A stretch of DNA of 64,000 bases from Myxacorys almedinensis A (GTDB taxonomy: Bacteria; Cyanobacteriota; Cyanobacteriia; Leptolyngbyales; Leptolyngbyaceae), in assembly GCF_010091945.1 (NCBI RefSeq), contig NZ_WVIE01000006.1, forward strand, positions 62,001 to 126,000, written 5' to 3'. A model generated the notes under the pieces. That model was not told the origin of the DNA. It did no database searches and was given only the letters and a program-made list of their open reading frames with translations. The translations under genes and the position numbers were made by a program. How positions within the stretch are numbered: the stretch's first letter is position 1; each line of letters starts with the position of its first letter. Positions 53,803 through 62,279 of the stretch are shown in pieces.

Positions 53803-56433
53803 TCAACTTGGGGTGGCAAGCAAAAGTTGGCTGCGATGAATCGAAAGGAGCCGAAGCTCGCAGTGAGCGACTTGTTCTAGCATACTGATAACCTGCTCAG
53901 GGCGAAGCATTGTGCCGTCGTTACGGCAACTTCCGATGTAGCGGAGCGTGGCTTTGGAGGAGTGGGGTAATATTTCGCGCAGAGAAAGTGCGAATAAGCG
54001 ATCGCGCCCATTGATCGGATGCACCTTGCCTGATTTTGTTTTTTGCTCTAACCAAATTTCGCTCTGCGATAGAACAGCATCGATCCAAGGTTGCCAGTTC
54101 GCAGATAAAGGTTGATCCGCCACATCTATGGTGAGTTCGTATTCTGCTTTTTCTAATAGCTGAGTTGCAGCAGGGGTTTTGAGGCTAACCTCTTCGACCT
54201 CATAGATTGGCAAATTAGCGGGAAGTTGAGCGACGAGTTTTTGGCGGAAGTCTTCGAGGTCTAGCGATCGCGTCAACTCAAAATCCACGATTTCGCCCGA
54301 ACTCGTGACTCCAAGCGGCAGAGCATTTGCTACCACAATCCGAGGACTCGGATGAAACCCTTGGGTAAATGCAATGGGAATTGACGCACGCCGCACAGCG
54401 CGATCGAACACTCGCATCAAATCTAAATGACTGAGTAGCGCCATGTCCCCTTTCTTGCCCAATTGCACCCGCAACCGTTGCACTCGATCGGGATTCGGCT
54501 TGAAATGTCCCTCAAATTGAGGAATCGGCAGAGGCGGAACGATAACATTATGACCAAAATCAGTGCTACAAACGCCGCAGTGAGAACAGCCTTCAAACGA
54601 GCAATCTGGAACCGTTGCCGCTTCTAGCGCTTTTTGAAGATCGTCTTTTAGCCACTGCTTATCGATGCCAGTGTCTAAGTGATCCCACGGTAACGGCGCA
54701 TCCAAGGTCGCCGCACCTTCTGCCTGCTCAAAAACATTCCACTCGCCGCTTTCAACTTGGCGATATTTCCAGCCAACACCCGATTCTTCAATCGCTTGCG
54801 TCCATGCACCGTAGGCGCGATCGAGACTTTCCCACCACGCATCCATGCCTGCGCCTAATTCCCAAGCTCGGCGAATGACAGGCGCTAACCTGCGATCGCC
54901 GCGACCCACAAAATCCTCCATCGCAGAAATTCGGACATCGGTAAAGTTAATCTTGACGCCTCGAACCGAACGGAAAGCTTCTTTTAATAGCGTTTGTTTG
55001 CGCTTGAATTCGGCGGTTGAAACAGAATGCCATTGAAACGGCGTATGAGGTTTGGGCGTGAAGTTAGAGATTGTGACATTAAAATCTAGGCGTCGTCTGC
55101 CTTGCTTGCTGCATTCTCGACGCAACCACCGAAGCGTGTCAGCAATGCCCAACACATCTTCATCCGTCTCACCGGGCAACCCAATCATAAAGTAGAGCTT
55201 CACCTTATCCCAACCTTGCTCATGGGCAGTTTTGATACCGCGCAGCAGTTCTTCGTTGGTCAAGCCTTTATTAATGATGTCTCGCATTCGTTGAGTCCCG
55301 GCTTCTGGCGCAAAGGTGACTCCGATCGGGCGAGTTCCACCAATGATATGAGCGATGTTTTCGTCAAAGCGATCGACGCGCTGACTCGGCAACGACAGGG
55401 ATATATTGTCGTCTTTGAGGCGGTTTTTAATCTCAACTCCAACCGCAGGCAACGCTAAATAATCTGAACAACTGAGCGACAATAGCGAGAATTCGTTGTA
55501 TCCCGTTGCTTGCATTCCGTGTTCGATCGCATCGATTACCTTGTCTGGCTCAACATCGCGCGCGGGGCGAGTCAGCATTCCCGGTTGGCAAAACCGACAG
55601 CCGCGAGTGCAGCCCCGACGAATTTCGATAGTCAAGCGATCGTGAACCGTCTCGACATAGGGAACCAATCCAATCGAGTAAGCCGGAATCGGATCGGCAA
55701 CCCGTCGCAAAATCCGAGGGGGAACATCCCGATGGTTGGGATGCACCGAGCCATCGGTTGCCATGTCGTAGAACTGCGGTACATAGACGCCCGGAACTTG
55801 GGCTAAATCCAGCAGAATTTCTTCGCGGCTTAGCCCTGCTGTCTTGCCTTCTTCGAGCACTAGCCCAATTTCGGGGAGAAGTTCTTCACCATCACCGAGC
55901 GCGATGAAATCGAAAAAGTCGGCGTAGGGTTCAGGATTAGAGGTTGCCGTCTGTCCGCCTGCAAAGATCAAGGGGTAGGCAGTCCCCGATCGCGCTTGCC
56001 ACGTCAACGGAATTCTCGCTAGGTCAAGCATTTCTAGAATATTCGTTGCGCCTAGCTCGTAGCTAAGACTAAATCCTAGAATGTCAAAATCGGTTAAGGG
56101 TCGGCGGGATTCAACAGCGAATAAGGGAGTGGTTGTAGAGCGCAGCTTTGCAGCAAAGTCGGAAGCGGGAAGATAGGCGCGATCGCACAGTTGCCGAGGT
56201 TGGGCATTCAAAATGCTGTAGAGAATGATATGCCCTAAGTTAGATGCACCAACTTCATACACTTCCGGGTAGGTCAAGACCCAGCGAATGGTGCTGTCTT
56301 GCCACGGTTTATGCACCGCGCCTAGCTCATTTCCCAGATACCGAGCCGGACGAAGAATATCTGAAGTGAGGAGTTCTTCGACAGCGATCGCTACATCGCG
56401 CTTTGTAGAAGGAGCATCTGTTGAAATCGCCAC
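53803..56433 (-). CDS. B12-binding radical SAM protein (TIGR03960-type) with C-terminal DUF2344 domain
   Basis: An 876-residue protein. An N-terminal B12-binding-like region (LGHIILYSILN) leads to the radical SAM core with the cluster motif RGCTRGCRFCQPG (CxxxCxxC) and SAM-binding segments. A second cysteine group, SFEGCSHCGVCS, lies near residue 620. The last 230 residues (LRVQLGKKGDMALLSHLDLMRVFDRAVRR) are the TIGR03936/DUF2344 domain. Genes of this pair of families often neighbour RNase E/G and rplU-rpmA in bacteria, as rne does here, suggesting a link to RNA or ribosome modification; the reaction is unknown. Confidence 0.9.
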   Translation of the reverse strand: MAISTDAPSTKRDVAIAVEELLTSDILRPARYLGNELGAVHKPWQDSTIRWVLTYPEVYEVGASNLGHIILYSILNAQPRQLCDRAYLPASDFAAKLRSTTTPLFAVESRRPLTDFDILGFSLSYELGATNILEMLDLARIPLTWQARSGTAYPLIFAGGQTATSNPEPYADFFDFIALGDGEELLPEIGLVLEEGKTAGLSREEILLDLAQVPGVYVPQFYDMATDGSVHPNHRDVPPRILRRVADPIPAYSIGLVPYVETVHDRLTIEIRRGCTRGCRFCQPGMLTRPARDVEPDKVIDAIEHGMQATGYNEFSLLSLSCSDYLALPAVGVEIKNRLKDDNISLSLPSQRVDRFDENIAHIIGGTRPIGVTFAPEAGTQRMRDIINKGLTNEELLRGIKTAHEQGWDKVKLYFMIGLPGETDEDVLGIADTLRWLRRECSKQGRRRLDFNVTISNFTPKPHTPFQWHSVSTAEFKRKQTLLKEAFRSVRGVKINFTDVRISAMEDFVGRGDRRLAPVIRRAWELGAGMDAWWESLDRAYGAWTQAIEESGVGWKYRQVESGEWNVFEQAEGAATLDAPLPWDHLDTGIDKQWLKDDLQKALEAATVPDCSFEGCSHCGVCSTDFGHNVIVPPLPIPQFEGHFKPNPDRVQRLRVQLGKKGDMALLSHLDLMRVFDRAVRRASIPIAFTQGFHPSPRIVVANALPLGVTSSGEIVDFELTRSLDLEDFRQKLVAQLPANLPIYEVEEVSLKTPAATQLLEKAEYELTIDVADQPLSANWQPWIDAVLSQSEIWLEQKTKSGKVHPINGRDRLFALSLREILPHSSKATLRYIGSCRNDGTMLRPEQVISMLEQVAHCELRLLSIHRSQLLLATPS

Positions 56434-56537
56434 AATTACTTTGCCTAACAGAGTGGATCATAGACTATCAGTATACTGATTCACCCATTCTATTGCGGAC
56501 GACCGTGAAGCGATTCAGCAGCGATTCAACAGATAAA

Positions 56538-56900
56538 CTAAGCTGCGGTTCCTATGGAGTTGCGCCCTATGCTAATCGCTTGAAAGGCAGCAAAGTTCTC
56601 AAAGATTTCAAAGACGCGATCGAGTTGAGTCAATTCAAAAATAATATGAATCGAGGCAGAAACAGAACATAAACTCAGGCGCTTGTTTCTACGCTGCGCC
56701 AGTCGGAGAGAAGAGACTAAGACCATCAAACCGGCGCTATCGAGCGCTTCAGCTTGGCTCAGGTCAACCAAAACCGCAGAATGCTGCTCAGATAGAATTG
56801 CTGCCGTTAGCTGAGCCTGAAACTCAGTAGCGTTGGTAGCATTCAAACAACCACAAGGACGAACAACAGCCGTTTGAGGACGGATAAGTACATTCTGCAT
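56538..56900 (-). CDS. STAS-domain protein (anti-sigma factor antagonist type)
   Basis: A 120-residue single STAS domain: VDLSQAEALDSAGLMVLVSSLR carries the phosphorylatable Ser55 in DSAGL, and the chain ends with the usual FELTQLDRVFEIFENF helix. The last 13 or so residues (ISIGRNSIGTAA) are not STAS sequence but come from a short repeat (copy B) read backwards. ATG 56900 follows AGGTAAC; a longer frame to 56930 exists. Confidence 0.88.
   Translation of the reverse strand: MQNVLIRPQTAVVRPCGCLNATNATEFQAQLTAAILSEQHSAVLVDLSQAEALDSAGLMVLVSSLRLAQRRNKRLSLCSVSASIHIIFELTQLDRVFEIFENFAAFQAISIGRNSIGTAA
56545..56578. repeat. Short dispersed repeat, copy B, at the 3' end of the STAS gene
   Basis: Starts GCGGTTCCTATGG, continues GTTGCGCCC and ends AATCG; 28 of 34 bases equal the copy inside panC-cmk (32643-32676). 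Read rightward it encodes the same peptide type, GSYGVAPYANR; read leftward it supplies the STAS C-terminus. Confidence 0.65.
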
Positions 56901-57552
56901 AACGTTACCTTTAACTAATTCCAAAACCAAGAATCTTGATACCGACGCCTCTGACGATAGCTATGTATCCTAAGTAATGCCTAGAGCAGTTCTTAGGTTT
57001 CGCAGAATCTTTACTGGAGAAAGGCTGTTGTATAAATTTTTCAGTAAGGAGTTAAATATAAACTGTAGTAAATTACACATCTCCCGCATCTCAAACTTTA
57101 ATCTCACTAGAATTGCTGAGATGAATCAACATCAAATAGAATTAATCGCGTTTTTAGCAACTTTATGCTCAATATATTCTTGGTGCTATATAAAGCCCCA
57201 ACCTCAAATCGGTTGAGCGTGGGTCAATGCTTGCAGTTCATCTGCCACACAGCAATAGATTGCAATGATGAATTCCTCGATCCATTGCACTCGTCCCGCC
57301 TGCCTTTGGCGTTTTTTCTAGCAACTGCATGAGGATGGGGCTTCCCTTTCTCAAAGTCGCACATTAACCTATTGATGCGAATTTAAATAATTGATTTTAA
57401 ATAATTGATACGATCGCTAGCCAACCTAAAAAATATTCTTCATAATTAAAGCAGTTTCAGAATTCGCTCTACATCTGAATCTGAAAATCGCTTCAACGTT
57501 CAAAGTTTCAAACTTAACTTAGTGTTCAAACCTAGATTCAAAGGTGGTACGT
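56901..57552. other. 650-bp A/T-rich intergenic region
   Basis: A 79-codon rightward frame at 56977-57216 is open; its last part (MNQHQIELIAFLATLCSIYSW) could be a tiny one-helix membrane protein starting near 57121, but no ribosome site supports it. Otherwise nothing is recognised. Confidence 0.4.
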
Positions 57553-57702
57553 ATGGGCATTCCTAAAGTCATTGATAATGTCATTGTCTACTTCTCAGGA
57601 GCAATCAGCCGAATCTTCGCCCTAGATGACAATCACTATCCAAACACTGGTGTTCAGCCCTATAGCGGCGATCCTTACGATGAAAAGCATTCTTCAGATT
57701 AG
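57553..57702 (+). CDS. Small conserved-looking protein of 49 residues
   Basis: ATG 57553 follows AAAGGTGG at a good distance. The peptide MGIPKVIDNVIVYFSGAISR is amphipathic and helical, followed by an acidic turn and Y-P-N-T-G-V-Q-P-Y, ending in DEKHSSD. The Pro/Gly-rich second half and the clean ribosome site suggest a real gene. I recall similar short proteins in cyanobacteria but cannot name a family. It stands alone, rightward. Confidence 0.6.
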   Translation: MGIPKVIDNVIVYFSGAISRIFALDDNHYPNTGVQPYSGDPYDEKHSSD

Positions 57703-57750
57703 CTAAGTTAGCTTTAGTCAAGAGATTTTTTCTACTTGACTAACCGTCTC

Positions 57751-57966
57751 CTAGCATGTGCTAAAAGGCTGGCAGATGAGCCAGGTTTGTCTGCCAGTTT
57801 TCATTGCAACTAGAAGAAATAAAAACCATATTTTTGACACTACAACTACCATTACAACAAAAGCAAAAATTAAATCATGCTCATCATTTGGAAAATCGGT
57901 ATTTAGACTCATATAGATGAGCAAAATTAAAGTTGTTTGTAGCAATTTGGTAAAGAACTCTATCAA
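57751..57966 (-). CDS. Possible small two-helix membrane protein
   Basis: A 71-residue frame from TTG 57966 (or an internal ATG at residue 19) with two hydrophobic segments (LLQTTLILLIYM and LIFAFVVMVVVVSKIWFLFLLV). There is no clear ribosome site, and A/T-rich sequence often yields such frames. It lies in the 480-bp gap 57703-58184, which otherwise shows only A/T-rich sequence. Confidence 0.3.
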   Translation of the reverse strand: MIEFFTKLLQTTLILLIYMSLNTDFPNDEHDLIFAFVVMVVVVSKIWFLFLLVAMKTGRQTWLICQPFSTC

Positions 57967-58184
57967 TAAGCATTAACAAATTAACAGAAAGTTAACCTTT
58001 TTAAGGGCAAGATCTACGGAATGGAGCGCCTCTGAGCAACAATTAATGTGTCCTAAATCGCGATGTGCCCTAAATCGATTTGAGATATATTACTAGATCA
58101 ATTCTTACAAATAACTCGAACGCAAAGCAAGCATGGTATAAGGTCTAGAGATTATGCTATTCCCTCGCTTGCCCAAGGTCTAGG

Positions 58185-58877
58185 ATGACTGAACTTGATT
58201 TTGTACTGCTAACGGTTTATTTTCTAGGCGTTAGCTATGTGCTGTATCAGATCGTTGACTCATTTAACGATGAATTTACCATTCGCCTCGAACAAGACGA
58301 GCTAGATCAGCAGCTTGAAGCTCTTAATGTGAAAGACACGATCGGCGTTAGCTTCAGATTTGATAATCGCTACGAGTTCAACAAGCTTAAGCAACTCGCC
58401 ATTCGGATTCAAAACAAGTCGGAAAGTTACCCGATTTATGTTGACTGGGATCATTGCGTCCTCACAAACTTAGACGGACGATCGCGCCGCGTCGCTCGCT
58501 TTTCCTCAGGCGGCACATTAGATGCGTTTCAAAATCAAGTCTTCAGTATTATTGCTCCAAAGCGAACGTTGCAAGAACTTATCTCTGGCGAAGATCAGCT
58601 ATCGCGCACAGGAACTGAGGGCTTTCTAGAAGTCTCGAAAACCGTCATCGATTTGAACAAACCTGACCCTAAAAAATCGACCGAAGCCCAGCGAAAACGC
58701 TATCGAGACTTCATGGCAAGTAAAATTACGCTGGAGTTTGAATTACACCTGGCGATTCGATTAGTGGGGGCAAATACTCCTCCAACGGGCGATCGCACTC
58801 GCATCATCTGCAAACTGACGATGATCAAACTCGACTGGACAGCCGGACTGCCTTGGAATCCCAAGAAACCCTTCTAA
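58185..58877 (+). CDS. Membrane-anchored hypothetical protein
   Basis: A 230-residue protein with one N-terminal hydrophobic helix (LDFVLLTVYFLGVSYVLYQIV) and a soluble beta-rich part. IQNKSESYPIYVDWDHCVLTN and RVARFSSGG resemble an immunoglobulin-like fold region. No catalytic motif; I recognise no named family. It ends 43 bp before rnpB. Confidence 0.72.
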   Translation: MTELDFVLLTVYFLGVSYVLYQIVDSFNDEFTIRLEQDELDQQLEALNVKDTIGVSFRFDNRYEFNKLKQLAIRIQNKSESYPIYVDWDHCVLTNLDGRSRRVARFSSGGTLDAFQNQVFSIIAPKRTLQELISGEDQLSRTGTEGFLEVSKTVIDLNKPDPKKSTEAQRKRYRDFMASKITLEFELHLAIRLVGANTPPTGDRTRIICKLTMIKLDWTAGLPWNPKKPF

Positions 58878-58920
58878 TTCATAGTTCTAAACTTCCTGCT
58901 TCTCCGACTACACTAAACTA

Positions 58921-59382
58921 TGGAGAAGAGGTGGCAAGGCGATTGCGAGCAACTCTTTATATTGAGGAAATGCTTGAGGAAAGTCCGGGCTTCCGAAAGA
59001 CCAAACTTGCTGGATAACGTCCAGTGCGAGCGATCGTGAGGAGAGTGCCACAGAAACATACCGCCTTTAGAAGCCAGAAGAATAAATAATGAAGAGGAAG
59101 TTAAATTCCACCTTCAGCGTTTATTTGCGCTTAGAGGTAAGGGTGCAAAGGTGCGGTAAGAGCGCACCAGCAGCATCGAGAGGTGCTGGCTCGGTAAACC
59201 CCGGTTGGATGCAAGGCAGATGGGGCAACGGTTGGTCTTTTTCCCGTCCCGTGTTGCTGGTGAAATACCCAGCAAAGAGCCGCTTGAGGCATTTGGTAAC
59301 AGGTGTCCCAGATAGATAATCGCCCTCTTAGAGCGTTGCTCGTAAGAGAACAGAACCCGGCTTACGTCCACCTCTTCTTCCC
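58921..59382 (+). ncRNA. rnpB: RNase P RNA
   Basis: Catalytic RNA that matures tRNA 5' ends. GAGGAAAGTCCGGGC (starts near 58975) is the universal P4-proximal signature; AGAGTGCCACAGAAACATACCGCC and GGTAAACCCC follow in order; GAACCCGGCTTACG closes the molecule. The ends pair: GGAGAAGAGGTGG near 58922 with CCACCTCTTCTTCC near 59368. That gives about 460 nt, within the cyanobacterial type A range. Exact ends are estimated from this pairing. Confidence 0.93.
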
Positions 59383-59783
59383 CTACCTGCAATATGTCCT
59401 CTCCTTCTTCACTTAACTCTCTTTCACCTACAGCAATTTTCAGATGAATAAAGCACAGGAGGGTAGGATGGGGAGATGGCTCGGCATGTGGCTCAAGCCA
59501 GTGAGAACGCCTTTAATTATTGATGAACTCTCATTCGTGAACTAATGTTTCGTTATTCTTTAAACTGAGCCTAGCAATATGTAGATTACGCAAAGTCGTC
59601 TTCGTGAATGAAAGTGACAATTTCAACCTGGACTACTATAAAAGCGCTTAAGGTAAAAACGCTTCAGGGTGACGGGCTAATCTGATGATCGACTGATCTT
59701 AGGTTGCTTGCTCGAAAGCCAGATCCGATTGAGATGATTGCTCCGAAACGAATTGTGTTCCTACAGAAGTGTAGGGTAGGTCT
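59383..59783. other. Intergenic region after rnpB
   Basis: 400 bp with no gene, tRNA or terminator recognised. It must contain the promoter for the following hypothetical gene. Confidence 0.45.
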
Positions 59784-60398
59784 GTGAATAGCCAACTTTC
59801 CACGCTTGATCTCTCTGACTCTGTAGAAGTTCTTCCCCCGACTGAGCAGCTTTTAGCTATCAGCGAGCAAAAGAAGAGCGGACTTATTCTCTGCAAAGAC
59901 TATCACGCTGAATTTGCAGGTCCTGGAGCCGCCGTTAGCTGTTTGGTTGAGCCTGCCTATCGAGCGGTCATTGCCATTGGCTCTCCTACATTGGCACCTA
60001 TGGTCACGGTAGAAGACCGTCGGCGAGCTTATGGGCGACGCATTCAGTGGGGGCGTTGGCTTCAGAGGATTGTAGAGCACCCGGAATCGGTGGTGAGAGC
60101 CGAAAAGTTGTTAGCAGGCTTTGAAGAATTTTTTGGGCGGCAGGTAGTTGTGAGCTTGCCGAGCGAGGTGTTGGCATTGTTGGCAGGCGTGTTTCCAGGC
60201 ACGATTGAAATGGCGCGATCGCAGCATTGGCGAACCACCCGCTTTGACACGGCAGCCCACCTTATTTGCTCAGACCAACTCAAGGTGACGACGATTTCCC
60301 TGAGTTCTGAAAAACAAGAGGTTCACTCTGTTCCACTCCTCACTACCGCAACGGTTAGTGAAATCGAGCAGACTTACGCTGTCCTTCGATCTGCCTAA
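59784..60398 (+). CDS. Hypothetical protein
   Basis: A 204-residue soluble protein with no membrane segment. VEDRRRAYGRRIQWGRWLQRIVE is a basic helix-rich region in the middle; the rest shows no motif I can name. Codon use matches its neighbours. It precedes rnc by 75 bp on the same strand and may share its transcript. ATG 59784 (read from GTGAATAG context) is the only sensible start. Confidence 0.65.
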   Translation: MNSQLSTLDLSDSVEVLPPTEQLLAISEQKKSGLILCKDYHAEFAGPGAAVSCLVEPAYRAVIAIGSPTLAPMVTVEDRRRAYGRRIQWGRWLQRIVEHPESVVRAEKLLAGFEEFFGRQVVVSLPSEVLALLAGVFPGTIEMARSQHWRTTRFDTAAHLICSDQLKVTTISLSSEKQEVHSVPLLTTATVSEIEQTYAVLRSA

Positions 60399-60473
60399 AG
60401 GGTCAGAGTATACAGAGGAGGGCTTCTCCCCGTAGGATGAGAAGCAACATACCTAAAAGCTAGTCTAAACTGC

Positions 60474-61187
60474 ATGACCCTTGCATATCCTCGTCGCCAG
60501 CAAGAACTTGAGTCGCTGGTGCAGCGATTGGGCTTACCGCCGCACCCATCGCTCCGATGGGACTTGTTAGATTTGTCGCTGACCCACGCCACCTTCTCGG
60601 CGGAAAAGAACTATGAACAGCTAGAGTTTGTGGGTGATGCGGTCGTCAAACTTGCCTCCGCAGAGTTTCTGCTCGAAGCGTATTCCGAACTCAATGTTGG
60701 AGAATTTACAGCCCTGCGATCGGTGTTAGTTAGTGATCATATTCTTTCCCAAATTGCTGATGCGTATGGCTTTGAGCGCTACCTCCTGGTTGCCTCCAGT
60801 GCCAAATTTGACAGCGCTGGGCGCGAATCGCGGCTGGCAGATTCGTTAGAAGCTGTGTTAGCCGCGCTCTACTTTAGCACTCATAATCTCTCGCTGATTC
60901 GCCCATGGCTCGATGGGCACTTTCAAACGTTAGCTAAAGAAATTTTGGCTGACCCTGCTCGACAAAACTACAAAGCCGCGCTGCAAAATTGGACGCAAGC
61001 CCACCAAAAAACGCTGCCTGACTACCGCACAACAGAAACTGGGCATACTCACAATGATCCTCATCGTTTTACCTCAGAAGTGTGGATTCAAGGACGGTGT
61101 TTGGGTCAGGGCACAGGGCGATCGCGCAAAGCTGCCGAACAAGTCGCTGCCCAAGCTGCCTTTTTAGTGCTTACGGGTCAGTCGTAA
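60474..61187 (+). CDS. rnc: Ribonuclease III
   Basis: Double-strand-specific endoribonuclease, 237 residues. The signature is YEQLEFVGDAVVKLASAEFL, with metal-binding Glu51 and Asp55 and a second acidic site near RLADSLEAVLAALYF. A C-terminal dsRNA-binding domain spans about 160-235 (NYKAALQNWTQAHQKTLPDY ... RSRKAAEQVAAQAAF). The next gene begins 16 bp later. Confidence 0.95.
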   Translation: MTLAYPRRQQELESLVQRLGLPPHPSLRWDLLDLSLTHATFSAEKNYEQLEFVGDAVVKLASAEFLLEAYSELNVGEFTALRSVLVSDHILSQIADAYGFERYLLVASSAKFDSAGRESRLADSLEAVLAALYFSTHNLSLIRPWLDGHFQTLAKEILADPARQNYKAALQNWTQAHQKTLPDYRTTETGHTHNDPHRFTSEVWIQGRCLGQGTGRSRKAAEQVAAQAAFLVLTGQS

Positions 61188-61202
61188 AGGAAGGAACGCC
61201 CA

Positions 61203-62261
61203 GTGAAAAAACCCATCAAGATTGCAGTGTTTGGAGTGGGGCGCTGGGGCACTCATTTGCTGAGACAGTTTCTAGCGCATCCCCAAGCCAAGGTGATTGG
61301 GGTTGTAGACCCAAATGGCGAGAATCTTGCGATCGCAACGCAACGATTTAAGCTCGATGACCGGGTATTTATCACGACGCAGTGGCAAGACGCCCTGGAA
61401 CTTAGTGGCTTAGAAGCCGTTGCGATCGCGACTCCTGCCGCAACCCATTACGCTTTAATCACAGCCGCGCTCAAGCAAGGACTGCACGTTCTCGCAGAAA
61501 AACCCCTCACGCTCAGCCGCGCCGAATCGATTCAGCTTTGCCATCTTGCGGCTGAACGCGATCGCCAACTCGTTATCGATCACACCTACTTGTTTCATCC
61601 CGCTGTTTTACGAGCGAAAGCCTTGGTGGGGGTTCTGGGAGGCTTGCGCTACGGCTACACTGCTCGCACCCACCTCGGCCCTGTTCGCCAAGATGTCGAT
61701 GCCCTGTGGGACTTAGCCATTCATGACATTGCCATTCTCAACTATTGGCTCGGTGAAACGCCGCGGGAAGTGCAGGCAAGGGGGCAGGTTTGGCTGCAAC
61801 CCAAAGCACGATCGTTCCCCTCTTGCCCAAACGCGCCCAGCCTATTTTCCAACGGTTTGGCAGATACGATTTGGGCAACGCTAAGTTACCCCAGCGGGTT
61901 TGAAGCCACGTTGCATCTGAGTTGGCTCAATCCAGATAAGCAGCGCCGCCTGTGCGTTGTAGGTGAGCACGGCAGCCTCGTGTTTGATGAACTGGCATCT
62001 GAGCCGCTCACCGTTCAGTGGGGGCAACTTGAGCGGCAAGGAGAGCGGTTTAACCCAATCAATCAGCGTTGTGAAATCGTTACTCCATCGCCCGAAGAAC
62101 CTTTACACCAGGTTTGCCACCATTTTTTGACCTGCGTACAGCACAATCAACCGTCTGAGCGGTCTCCAGGGTGGCTAGGGGCTGAACTCGTTGAAATTTT
62201 GGGGGCGCTATCTACCTCCATGCAGCAAGGAGGACAGGCAATTGGGATTGCCAGACCTTAG
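61203..62261 (+). CDS. Gfo/Idh/MocA family oxidoreductase
   Basis: NAD(P)-dependent sugar-type dehydrogenase, 352 residues. The Rossmann start IAVFGVGRWGTHLLRQF, the EKP motif (VLAEKPLTLS) with catalytic Lys, and HDIAILNYWLG with the active-site His are visible. The substrate is unknown. GTG 61203 follows AAAGGAAGGAACG, 16 bp after rnc, so it is probably co-transcribed. Confidence 0.9.
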   Translation: MKKPIKIAVFGVGRWGTHLLRQFLAHPQAKVIGVVDPNGENLAIATQRFKLDDRVFITTQWQDALELSGLEAVAIATPAATHYALITAALKQGLHVLAEKPLTLSRAESIQLCHLAAERDRQLVIDHTYLFHPAVLRAKALVGVLGGLRYGYTARTHLGPVRQDVDALWDLAIHDIAILNYWLGETPREVQARGQVWLQPKARSFPSCPNAPSLFSNGLADTIWATLSYPSGFEATLHLSWLNPDKQRRLCVVGEHGSLVFDELASEPLTVQWGQLERQGERFNPINQRCEIVTPSPEEPLHQVCHHFLTCVQHNQPSERSPGWLGAELVEILGALSTSMQQGGQAIGIARP

Positions 62262-62279
62262 GCGAGTTGCGATCGTTTG

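Noticed and set aside
56421-56672. 83-codon rightward frame with GSYGVAPYANR
   Set aside because: It overlaps the radical SAM start and the STAS gene; the peptide is the translation of a dispersed repeat.
59089-59319. 76-codon frame
   Set aside because: It lies inside the RNase P RNA.
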